Assembly (NCBI GenBank): GCA_005879675.1
Contig: VBJE01000109.1
Coordinates: forward strand, 4,859-10,093
Source: Chloroflexota bacterium
GTDB lineage: Bacteria > Chloroflexota > Dormibacteria > Dormibacterales > Dormibacteraceae
Direction of reading: 5' to 3'
Length of the DNA: 5,235 nucleotides
Positions 1 through 4,767 of the stretch are shown here, piece by piece. Numbering within the stretch: the first letter of the stretch is position 1; each line of letters opens with the position of its first letter. The notes under the pieces were generated by a model that saw nothing but the letters and a program-made list of their open reading frames with translations, was not told the origin of the DNA and ran no database searches. Position numbers and translations under genes: made by a program.

Positions 1-347
1 AGCACCGCCGCCTCGACCACGACCTCCGCCGCGTTCTCGTGACCGTTTTCGGATCGGCGATCGTCGTGGTCGTCGAACATGGTGTGCGCGTGCCGGTGCT
101 CAGAGGGCGCGATGACGAAGTCGACGTCGACCTCAGACCCGGTCACTGCCTGCAGCGTCTCCTGGATCAGGCCGGAGAACCGGTCTTCGAGCCAGTCCTT
201 GGCCAGCTTGCTCGGTACGCCGATGCGAAAGGTGACTCCGTCGGCGGAGACCACCGAGGTGTTCTTGAGCCACATGTCGTAGGTCCGCTTGGCCAGCTGA
301 AAGCGCAGCTCTTCCTGCACCTGCGACCAGATCTGGTCCTGGTTCAA
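1..347 (-). CDS. dnaA: Chromosomal replication initiator DnaA, N-terminal part (truncated by window edge)
   Basis: DnaA is the AAA+ initiator that binds DnaA boxes and opens the origin. Only the first 115 codons are visible; the ATPase and DNA-binding domains lie beyond position 1. The reading begins NQDQIWSQVQEELRFQLAKR and continues through TYDMWLKNT and VPSKLAKDWLEDRF, which is the domain I pattern used for self-assembly and helicase loading. After about residue 88 it becomes a charged His/Asp/Glu/Arg-rich stretch, as expected for the variable domain II linker. The start is TTG at 347-345, chosen because GGGAGG lies 7 nt upstream on this strand and domain I begins right after it; no better ATG or GTG fits. 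The gene is divergent from rpmH and faces a cluster of DnaA boxes, which suggests autoregulation. Identity is based on recognised sequence pattern plus location. Confidence 0.95.
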   Translation of the reverse strand, partial: MNQDQIWSQVQEELRFQLAKRTYDMWLKNTSVVSADGVTFRIGVPSKLAKDWLEDRFSGLIQETLQAVTGSEVDVDFVIAPSEHRHAHTMFDDHDDRRSENGHENAAEVVVEAAV

Positions 348-381
348 CCCACCACCTCCCTTTCCGGGGCACCCCAACCGC

Positions 382-390
382 TGTGGATTG
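382..390 (-). promoter_or_regulatory. DnaA box-like site 1
   Basis: On the minus strand it reads CAATCCACA, two mismatches from the E. coli consensus TTATCCACA, with the core TCCACA intact. It lies 35 nt upstream of the dnaA start codon, where bound DnaA could repress its own gene. Confidence 0.5.
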
Positions 391-403
391 GCGATGCCGT
401 GCC

Positions 404-412
404 TGTGGACCG
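404..412 (-). promoter_or_regulatory. DnaA box-like site 2
   Basis: On the minus strand it reads CGGTCCACA, two mismatches from the high-GC form TTGTCCACA. It is in the same orientation as site 1 and exactly 22 nt from it, about two helical turns. Confidence 0.45.
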
Positions 413-436
413 CAACCGCGCCCCCTCTGCATATCC

Positions 437-445
437 TGTGGACAA
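437..445 (-). promoter_or_regulatory. DnaA box 3, perfect high-GC consensus
   Basis: On the minus strand it reads TTGTCCACA, an exact match to the DnaA box described for actinobacterial origins. It is the strongest site in the region, 33 nt from site 2 and in the same orientation. Confidence 0.75.
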
Positions 446-572
446 GTTGGGGCCAACCGATCCGCCTCCGGTCCCCGCGATCGGGCCCACGCAGCTACGT
501 CCACTTCGCGCTGCCGGGGACCGCGGATTCAACCGAAGCTCTTCGAGCATGAGCTCCGCCTCCTTGGTGCCT

Positions 573-581
573 TGTGGAAAA
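573..581 (-). promoter_or_regulatory. DnaA box 4
   Basis: On the minus strand it reads TTTTCCACA, one mismatch from TTATCCACA. It forms an inverted pair with site 5, sharing the 8-nt arms TGTGGAAA and TTTCCACA. Confidence 0.6.
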
Positions 582-592
582 GAGCGGATGGG

Positions 593-601
593 ATTTCCAC
601 A
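593..601 (+). promoter_or_regulatory. DnaA box-like site 5, the only plus-strand box
   Basis: It reads ATTTCCACA on the plus strand, two mismatches from TTATCCACA with the TCCACA core kept. It faces site 4 across a short gap and lies 46 nt before the AT-rich stretch, a geometry compatible with DnaA loading next to an unwinding element. Confidence 0.5.
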
Positions 602-647
602 GGCTGGCGGCGCCGACCTGTCCGAAATCCGCTATCCAGTCGATCCC

Positions 648-689
648 GAAATATGGAAGCGGTGCTATACGACTAAATGTTGCTTACTT
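648..689. other. AT-rich stretch, candidate DNA unwinding element
   Basis: By count this 42-nt segment has 16 G/C bases (about 38%), well below the rest of the window. It sits between the inverted DnaA box pair at 573-601 and the box at 785. AT-rich segments next to DnaA boxes are typical sites of origin melting. It could equally be promoter sequence, so the assignment is tentative. Confidence 0.35.
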
Positions 690-784
690 GTGGGGATTGC
701 ATGGACTCGGGGCCAGGATTCGTACTGCTATCGTGGTTCGACGCGTTGCTTGGATGCTTCCGGGCGGGGAATATAGCACCGGCC

Positions 785-793
785 TGTGGATAC
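785..793 (-). promoter_or_regulatory. DnaA box 6, rpmH-proximal
   Basis: On the minus strand it reads GTATCCACA, one mismatch (first base) from TTATCCACA. It lies about 80 nt upstream of rpmH and far from the other boxes, so it could link rpmH-rnpA transcription to DnaA, or be the outer boundary of the origin. Confidence 0.55.
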
Positions 794-861
794 CGCAAGG
801 CACGTCACGCGCATGATGAAGTTATAGACACGGTATCAGGAGCGGGTTTTTCGGCCTCCGG

Positions 862-867
862 TACACT
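862..867 (+). promoter_or_regulatory. Possible rpmH -10 element, leaderless type
   Basis: TACACT matches the TAnnnT pattern of sigma-70 family -10 elements and ends 6 nt before the first rpmH codon, so transcription would begin at about that codon. No ribosome binding site lies at a usable distance, which fits a leaderless message. There is no -35-like hexamer at 16-18 nt spacing; TAGACA at 825-830 resembles a -35 but is 31 nt away. The call rests on position and the -10 pattern only. Confidence 0.35.
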
Positions 868-873
868 GGCGCG

Positions 874-1005
874 ATCAAACGCACCTATCAGCCCAAGAAA
901 CGTTACCGCCGGCGCGTCCACGGCTTCCTGCGCCGGATGAGCAGCCGGGGTGGCATGCGCGTGCTCCGCAACCGGCGCCGCAAGGGCCGCGCGCGGCTGG
1001 CCTAG
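874..1005 (+). CDS. rpmH: 50S ribosomal protein L34 (non-canonical ATC start)
   Basis: L34 is a small, very basic protein of the large ribosomal subunit. The 43 codons read (I)KRTYQPKKRYRRRVHGF, then LRRMSSRGGMRVLRNRRR and KGRARLA. This matches the family along its whole length, including KRTYQP, HGF, R-M-x-[ST]-R-x-G and RRxKGR, and has the usual size (about 44-47). The first codon is ATC exactly where the family has its initiator ATG. The frame upstream back to a TGA at 817-819 contains no ATG, GTG, TTG or CTG. So either ATC is the start, or the base at 876 differs from the true G. No ribosome binding site is near; AGGAG at 838-842 is 31 nt away. It is the first gene of the cluster and is followed 28 nt later by rnpA, the usual order. 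Identity is near certain; the start is not. Confidence 0.93.
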   Translation: MKRTYQPKKRYRRRVHGFLRRMSSRGGMRVLRNRRRKGRARLA

Positions 1006-1016
1006 CCCCGGCTTTC

Positions 1017-1030
1017 GCGCGCCGGCGCGC
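1017..1030. repeat. 14-nt perfect GC palindrome before rnpA
   Basis: GCGCGCCGGCGCGC is its own reverse complement and ends 3 nt before the rnpA ATG. In RNA its own loop would be too tight for the full stem, so only a few pairs could form; in DNA it is a symmetric site. It may be chance in GC-rich sequence or could limit ribosome access to rnpA. Confidence 0.5.
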
Positions 1031-1033
1031 TTG

Positions 1034-1393
1034 ATGAAAAAGCATCTCCGGTTGCGCAGGCGCTCCGATTTCCAGTCCGCGATCAGCGGCAAGCGGTTTC
1101 ACAGCGGCCGGGCCCTGGTCGGCTTCGCCGTCCCCTGCTCCTCGGCCGAGACGCGGGTCGGCGTCACGGTCAGCCGGGCGATCAAGACTTCGACCGAGCG
1201 GAACCGGGCCCGGCGGCGGCTGCGCGAGGTCGCCCGATCGGGACTGCTCGGGCCTGATTCGCCGCTCCGCCGCGTGGGAATACGATATGACGTGGTCCTG
1301 ATCGCGCGGCGGCGCGTACTTGAGGTGTCGTTCGCTGAACTCAAGGCGGAGGCTTCGCTGGCTGCGCTCAGGCTCGCCAACTTGACGCCATGA
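1034..1393 (+). CDS. rnpA: Ribonuclease P protein component
   Basis: RnpA is the basic protein subunit of RNase P; with the catalytic RNA it removes the 5' leader of precursor tRNAs. From ATG at 1034 the protein has 119 residues, the normal length. It starts MKKHLRLRRRSDF, the usual N-terminus leading into the conserved Phe near residue 13. The signature ERNRARRRLRE at residues 55-65 is the RNR motif that contacts the catalytic RNA. RVGVTVSR at 41-48 and YDVVLIAR at 85-92 match the core strands. A longer frame reaching back to 950 overlaps rpmH and adds no family sequence, so it is rejected; TTG at 1031 is a possible alternative start. No clear ribosome binding site is visible. Its last bases overlap the yidD start by 4 nt (ATGA), suggesting translational coupling. 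Confidence 0.96.
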   Translation: MKKHLRLRRRSDFQSAISGKRFHSGRALVGFAVPCSSAETRVGVTVSRAIKTSTERNRARRRLREVARSGLLGPDSPLRRVGIRYDVVLIARRRVLEVSFAELKAEASLAALRLANLTP

Positions 1394-1599
1394 CGAAGCT
1401 TTTTCTCCTGTTGATCCGCGGATATCAATTGACGCTCGCCCGCATCCTTCCGCCGGCGTGCCGCTACTACCCGTCGTGCTCGCACTACACGTACGAGGCG
1501 ATCGACCGATACGGCTGGCTGAAGGGAACCTGGATGGGCGCGGGCCGCATCGCCCGCTGCCATCCGTTCGCCGCGGGCGGCTACGACCCGGTGCCCTGA
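1390..1599 (+). CDS. yidD: Membrane protein insertion efficiency factor YidD
   Basis: YidD is a small membrane-associated protein that helps YidC-dependent insertion. The 69 residues begin with a hydrophobic, amphipathic-looking stretch (TKLFLLLIRGYQLTLARIL). They then carry the family signature CRYYPSCSHYTYEAI at residues 24-38 and the C-terminal GWLKGTWMGAGRIARCHPF at 42-60, ending GGYDPVP. The three Cys (24, 30, 57) of the family are present. Length and motif order are complete. The ATG is embedded in the rnpA stop (ATGA), and the stop TGA shares its A with the yidC ATG, so translation of rnpA, yidD and yidC is probably coupled. Confidence 0.95.
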   Translation: MTKLFLLLIRGYQLTLARILPPACRYYPSCSHYTYEAIDRYGWLKGTWMGAGRIARCHPFAAGGYDPVP

Positions 1600-2522
1600 T
1601 GGGTCATTTCTTCGATTTCCTGCAGCCGATCCACAGCCTGTGGTGGACGATCTTCGGCCTCAGCCTCAACTGGCTGCTGCACGCGATCTACTCCAGCGTC
1701 CAGGGCATACCCATATTCGCGACCATCGGCGCGTACGGCGTGGCGATCATCGTCATCACGCTCATCATCCGAGCGCTCCTCGCCCCCCTGCTGCAATTCC
1801 AGCTGGTGACGTCGCGCAGGGCGATGGTCGAGCAGCGCAAGCTCGCGCCCCAGGTCGGCGAGCTGCGCAAGAAGTACAAGAAAGATCCGCAGCGTCTCAA
1901 CGCGGAGACCATGAAGCTCTACCAGGAGCACGGCATCAACCCGCTGGGCCAGTTCATCGGCTGCCTTCCGATGGTCGTTCAGATGCCGGTGCTGATCGCC
2001 CTCTACTACGTGTTCACGAACTTCGCGCACACGTCCCATGCGGCGGCGCACTTCCTGTTCGTGCCCAACCTGAACGTGAACCCCGGAAGCAATCCGCTCT
2101 TTTCCGGCATCCCGATCCCGTCGGACCCGGTCTATCTGATCTTCCCGTTGCTGGCGGCGCTGACCACGTACGTGCAGTCGAAGATGATGCAGATGCCGCC
2201 GACGCCGAACCCGACCGAGCAGGAGCTGCAGACGATGCAGATGCAGCGCACGATGGTCCTGATCTCGCCGCTGCTGATCGGCGCGTTCGCCCTCAACGTC
2301 CCCGCCGGCCTCGGCCTCTACTGGTTCGTCGGGAACTGCGTCAGTATCATTCAGCAGAGCTTCGTCGTCGGGTGGGGAAACGTGCTGCCGAAACGGTTCA
2401 GGGCAGTCGCCGGGGGAGTCCCCTCGCCGGCCGCCGGCAAGGCTTCCGCTAACGGCCAGAAGGTTGGGCAGCAGGCCATTCAGAGCAGGTCGAAGGCCAG
2501 GAACAAGGCCCAAAAACGCTAA
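1599..2522 (+). CDS. yidC: Membrane protein insertase YidC (short Gram-positive/Oxa1 type)
   Basis: YidC/Oxa1 family insertases place proteins into the cytoplasmic membrane, alone or with SecYEG. The 307-residue reading has five likely membrane segments: about 13-32, 42-66, 121-142, 175-193 and 218-256 (the last long enough to include the paired final helices). The conserved hydrophilic-groove arginine is R58 in TLIIRALLAPL. After it comes the cytoplasmic coiled hairpin (RRAMVEQRKLAPQVGELRKK, about 73-112), then INPLGQFIGCLPMVVQMPVL. The C-terminal tail (about 264-307) is rich in Lys/Arg and polar, as in insertases that touch the ribosome. There is no large periplasmic domain and no lipobox signal peptide. 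The start is ATG 1599, overlapping the yidD stop by one base; the frame extends to 1458, but that part is out-of-frame yidD sequence with no YidC similarity. Confidence 0.96.
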   Translation: MGHFFDFLQPIHSLWWTIFGLSLNWLLHAIYSSVQGIPIFATIGAYGVAIIVITLIIRALLAPLLQFQLVTSRRAMVEQRKLAPQVGELRKKYKKDPQRLNAETMKLYQEHGINPLGQFIGCLPMVVQMPVLIALYYVFTNFAHTSHAAAHFLFVPNLNVNPGSNPLFSGIPIPSDPVYLIFPLLAALTTYVQSKMMQMPPTPNPTEQELQTMQMQRTMVLISPLLIGAFALNVPAGLGLYWFVGNCVSIIQQSFVVGWGNVLPKRFRAVAGGVPSPAAGKASANGQKVGQQAIQSRSKARNKAQKR

Positions 2523-2526
2523 GGAG
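2521..2526 (+). promoter_or_regulatory. Ribosome binding site of jag, overlapping the yidC stop
   Basis: AAGGAG starts inside the yidC stop codon (TAA 2520-2522) and lies 8 nt before the GTG at 2535. It decides the GTG start and ties jag translation to yidC. Confidence 0.8.
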
Positions 2527-2534
2527 ACGGACAG

Positions 2535-3185
2535 GTGAAATCGTCAATAGGCCGGGGCCGCACCCTCGATGAGGCCGTCGACGCGGCGCTGATCGAGCTC
2601 CAGGAGAGCCGTCGCCACGTCGACGTCAAGATCCTCAGCGAGACGCCCGAGGAGACCGTCGTCGAGGTCGCCGTCATCGACCAGGACGCGCCGAGCATGG
2701 GCATGGCGGCCGCGCCGGTGGTCAACGGCAAGGCTGAGATCGCTCGCGGGCTCGTCGAAGGCCTGTTGAAGCACATGGGCGTGCGGGCCCAGGTCACCGT
2801 GCGAGCCGGCGCTGAGCCGATCACCCTCGACATCAGCGGACGGGATCTCGGGGGCCTGATCGGCTGGCGTGGCGAGACGCTGCGCGCGCTCCAGTCGGTG
2901 ACGAACGTGATGGTCGGCAAGCACCTCGCGGAGGGCGAGCGCGTGATCGTCGACGTGGAGCGTTACCGGCAGCGTCGCGAGCACACCGTGCGCGAGATCG
3001 CGATGCGCGCCGCGCGGCAGGTGAAGATGACAGGCGACGCGATCACGCTCGACGCGATGCAGCCGTTCGAGCGACGCGCCATCCACCTGGCGCTGGAGGG
3101 CGACCCGGACGTGACCAGCTCGAGCATCGGCGAGGAGCCGGAGAGGCGGGTGGTCGTCGGGCCGCGCAAGGCGGCCGACGGCTAA
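2535..3185 (+). CDS. jag: RNA-binding protein Jag/KhpB (Jag-N, KH and R3H domains)
   Basis: The protein (216 residues) shows the three parts of the SpoIIIJ-associated family, in order. The Jag-N domain (about 2-50) starts SSIGRGRTLDEAVDAALIEL and runs to VVEVAV. A KH domain (about 73-142) has the GxxG loop G110-W-R-G113 within GLIGWRGETL. An R3H domain (about 148-209) has R180-x-x-x-H184 in ERRAIHLAL. KhpB proteins bind RNA, usually with KhpA, and affect cell division and envelope synthesis in Gram-positives; the family is typically encoded right after yidC, as here. The start is GTG 2535, with AAGGAG 8 nt upstream. The linker between Jag-N and KH (51-72) is short, so this is a compact member. 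Family is secure; the RNA targets cannot be read from the sequence. Confidence 0.94.
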   Translation: MKSSIGRGRTLDEAVDAALIELQESRRHVDVKILSETPEETVVEVAVIDQDAPSMGMAAAPVVNGKAEIARGLVEGLLKHMGVRAQVTVRAGAEPITLDISGRDLGGLIGWRGETLRALQSVTNVMVGKHLAEGERVIVDVERYRQRREHTVREIAMRAARQVKMTGDAITLDAMQPFERRAIHLALEGDPDVTSSSIGEEPERRVVVGPRKAADG

Positions 3186-3195
3186 CGGAGGTTCG

Positions 3196-3465
3196 TTGGC
3201 CGGCCGGGCCGCCGCCGAGCGGATCCGGCGGGCGATCGCCCTGGTCAACTCCGTCGCCGACGAGGCGGGCGACGAGGAGATCACCCCGACCGAGATCGCG
3301 GAGGCGATCCGGGACTGCCTGGAGCTCGGGGAGGTCGACGACGTGCCGAACGTGCGGCGTTATCTAGGCGAGGCGCTCGATGCGGTGTCTGATGGCATGC
3401 CGGCCGACTTCGTGGCCATGACCCTCTACGCCGCCTTGGGCGCGTTGCGCGAAGGCTCCCACTAA
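3196..3465 (+). CDS. Hypothetical protein, 89 residues, acidic and helical
   Basis: I do not recognise this gene. It starts at TTG 3196, with GGAGG 4 nt upstream (slightly close), 10 nt after jag, and its base use matches the neighbours, so it is probably translated. The sequence has a basic N-terminus (RAAAERIRRAIALVNS, 4-19), an acidic middle (DEAGDEEITPTEIAEAIRD, 22-40; CLELGEVDD, 41-49) and a hydrophobic C-terminal helix-like part (ADFVAMTLYAALGALRE, 70-86). No signal peptide or certain membrane helix is seen. Residues 70-84 are too short and mixed for a confident membrane segment. Its place behind jag suggests co-transcription with yidC-jag. It occupies the slot where rsmG usually follows jag but lacks any methyltransferase motif. 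A small helical adaptor is possible, but no function is claimed. Confidence 0.7.
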   Translation: MAGRAAAERIRRAIALVNSVADEAGDEEITPTEIAEAIRDCLELGEVDDVPNVRRYLGEALDAVSDGMPADFVAMTLYAALGALREGSH

Positions 3466-3473
3466 GCCCCACC

Positions 3474-3479
3474 TATACT
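3474..3479 (+). promoter_or_regulatory. Possible -10 element of the M16 peptidase gene
   Basis: TATACT matches the sigma-70 -10 consensus TATAAT at five of six bases. It ends 10 nt before the ATG at 3490, so transcription would start about 3-4 nt before it and the message would be almost leaderless. No good -35 lies 17 nt upstream (GAAGGC). No ribosome binding site precedes the ATG, which agrees with this view. Confidence 0.45.
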
Positions 3480-3489
3480 TTCCGATCCC

Positions 3490-4761
3490 ATGCCGACGTC
3501 CCACCGGGTCCATCCTCTGCCCGGCGGTGCGCGCCTCGTCCTCGAATCGATGCCCGAGCGCCATTCGACGAGCGTCGTGCTGATGTTCGCCGGCGGCTCG
3601 CGCCTCGAGGACGATCGGCTCGGGGGCGTGTCCCACTTCATCGAGCATCTCTACTTCAAGGGCACGCGGCGCAGGCCGTCCTCGAAGGAGATCGCCGATG
3701 CCATCGAAGGCGTGGGAGGCTTCATCAACGCGTCGACCGACAAGGAGCTGACCGCCTACTGGGCGCGCGTGCCGTCCGAGCACATGGGCCTGGGCCTGGA
3801 CGTGCTGTTCGACATCGTCGCCAACTCGAAGCTCGACCCCGAGGACGTCGAGAAGGAGCGCATGGTCATCCTCGACGAGCTGCGCATGTACCAGGATCAG
3901 CAGCAGGAGCTCGTCCAGAACCTGTTCGAGGAGCTCGTCTGGCCGGGGCATCCCCTGGGCCGCGACATCGCGGGGACCGAAGCCTCGGTGTCGCGACTGA
4001 CTCGCGACGACATCCTCGAGTACGCGGACGCGCACTACCGGTTGCCCAACATGGTCGTGGGGGCGGCGGGCTCGTTGGACGTCGAGGAAACGATTGACCT
4101 GGTGGCGCGCGGTCTCTCGCTCCACGCCGACGCCGACGGGGCTGGTTCGGCTGCGGCGCCGCTGCCGCTCGAATCGCCGCGTGTGCTCGTGCGCCGCCGA
4201 GACACCGAGCAGGCGCATGTGTGCCTGGGCGCGCGCGCGCTGAGTTACATGGACCCCGACCGCTACGCGCTCGACCTGCTGAACACGGTGCTTGGCGAGG
4301 GCATGAGCTCGCGCCTGTTTCTCAACATTCGCGAGCGCCTCGGGCTGGCGTACGACGTGCACAGCTTCACCCAGAAGCATCGCGACACGGGTTACATCGG
4401 CATGTACATCGGCGTCGAGCCGAAGAAGGCGTCCGACGCGGTGAACGCGGCCATAGCCGAGCTCCGTGGCCTGGGCGAGACCGAGGTTTCAAATGAGGAG
4501 CTCACGCGCGCAAAAGAGTTCACGAAGGGCCGGTTGCGCCTCGAGCTGGAGACGACCAACGGCGTCGCGTTCTGGCTGACGTACCAGCAGCTGCTGCTCG
4601 GCGCGATCAAGACCATCGACGAGGAGCTCGCGCTGGTGGACGCGGTCAGCGCCGAGGACGTGCAGAGGGTGGCGAAGCAGGTGTTGAGCGGTCCGCTGCA
4701 GATGGCGGTGGTCGGTCCGTTTCCTCGCGACTCCGCGTTCCGGCTCGCGATTGGGGCCTGA
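3490..4761 (+). CDS. M16 family zinc metallopeptidase (processing-peptidase-like)
   Basis: M16B-type peptidases have two homologous halves enclosing a chamber and cut peptides with an inverted HxxEH zinc site. This 423-residue protein has the normal length. The motif is H49-F-I-E52-H53 in GVSHFIEHLYFKGT, with the third zinc ligand most likely E130 in the ERMVILDEL segment (E123 and E130 are 7 apart, as in pitrilysin). The N-terminal half also has GGFINASTDKELTAYWA (76-92). The second half, from about 230, has the partner-domain signature SSRLFLNIRERLGLAY (273-288) that includes the family's Arg/Tyr pair. Both catalytic and substrate-binding parts look intact. No signal peptide is seen, so it is probably cytoplasmic. 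ATG 3490 is preceded by TATACT rather than a ribosome binding site. The substrate cannot be told; M16 proteins in bacteria degrade small or cleaved peptides. Its 3' end meets lepB head-on. Confidence 0.93.
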   Translation: MPTSHRVHPLPGGARLVLESMPERHSTSVVLMFAGGSRLEDDRLGGVSHFIEHLYFKGTRRRPSSKEIADAIEGVGGFINASTDKELTAYWARVPSEHMGLGLDVLFDIVANSKLDPEDVEKERMVILDELRMYQDQQQELVQNLFEELVWPGHPLGRDIAGTEASVSRLTRDDILEYADAHYRLPNMVVGAAGSLDVEETIDLVARGLSLHADADGAGSAAAPLPLESPRVLVRRRDTEQAHVCLGARALSYMDPDRYALDLLNTVLGEGMSSRLFLNIRERLGLAYDVHSFTQKHRDTGYIGMYIGVEPKKASDAVNAAIAELRGLGETEVSNEELTRAKEFTKGRLRLELETTNGVAFWLTYQQLLLGAIKTIDEELALVDAVSAEDVQRVAKQVLSGPLQMAVVGPFPRDSAFRLAIGA

Positions 4762-4767
4762 CGCCGA
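4762..4767. other. Six-base convergent junction between M16 and lepB stops
   Basis: Only CGCCGA separates the TGA of the M16 gene (4759-4761) from the TAG of lepB (complement, 4770-4768). No intergenic hairpin terminator can fit; termination must occur inside the opposing gene, giving overlapping transcripts if both genes are active. Confidence 0.9.

Larger units (their letters stand above)
348..873. other. dnaA-rpmH intergenic region, candidate oriC / dnaA control region
   Basis: This 526-nt gap between divergent dnaA and rpmH has no convincing gene; open frames crossing it have no family pattern or plausible start. It holds six 9-mers matching DnaA boxes, all with the core TCCACA (TGTGGA on the plus strand). 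Chance expectation for that hexamer on both strands in this length is about 0.3. It also holds an AT-rich stretch at 648-689. In many bacteria oriC lies next to dnaA, on the rpmH side, the dnaN side or both, so full origin activity here is inference. The region must also contain the promoters for dnaA and rpmH; no clear dnaA -10/-35 pair could be picked out. Confidence 0.75.

Noticed and set aside
689..697. TGTGGGGAT as a seventh DnaA box
   Set aside because: It lacks the TCCACA core shared by all other sites.
730..745. GGTTCGA resembling a tRNA T-loop
   Set aside because: The flanking bases do not pair into a T stem and no acceptor, D or anticodon arm could be found around it.
39..776. 245-residue plus-strand open frame
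   Set aside because: It runs antisense through dnaA and then the non-coding origin region; it shows no family pattern and crosses several DnaA boxes.
746..777. TTGCTT with downstream AT-rich hexamer as an rpmH promoter
   Set aside because: The -35 matches only TTG and the -10 at 17-nt spacing (GAATAT) matches poorly; not better than chance.
822..830. TTATAGACA as a DnaA box
   Set aside because: Two mismatches fall in the conserved core (AG in place of CC), unlike every accepted site.
838..842. AGGAG as a ribosome binding site for rpmH
   Set aside because: It is 31 nt from the ATC and no start codon lies at proper spacing, so it cannot serve L34 directly.
1458..1598. N-terminal extension of yidC
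   Set aside because: The extra 47 residues are yidD read in another frame and have no YidC similarity; ATG 1599 gives the expected N-terminus.
1581..2513. 310-residue minus-strand open frame opposite yidC
   Set aside because: Composition is dominated by Arg, Asp, His and Leu, the typical antisense shadow of a GC-rich gene; no motif seen.
3364..4380. 338-residue minus-strand open frame opposite the M16 peptidase
   Set aside because: Rich in His, Arg, Val and Leu with no motif; explained by high third-position GC in the real gene.
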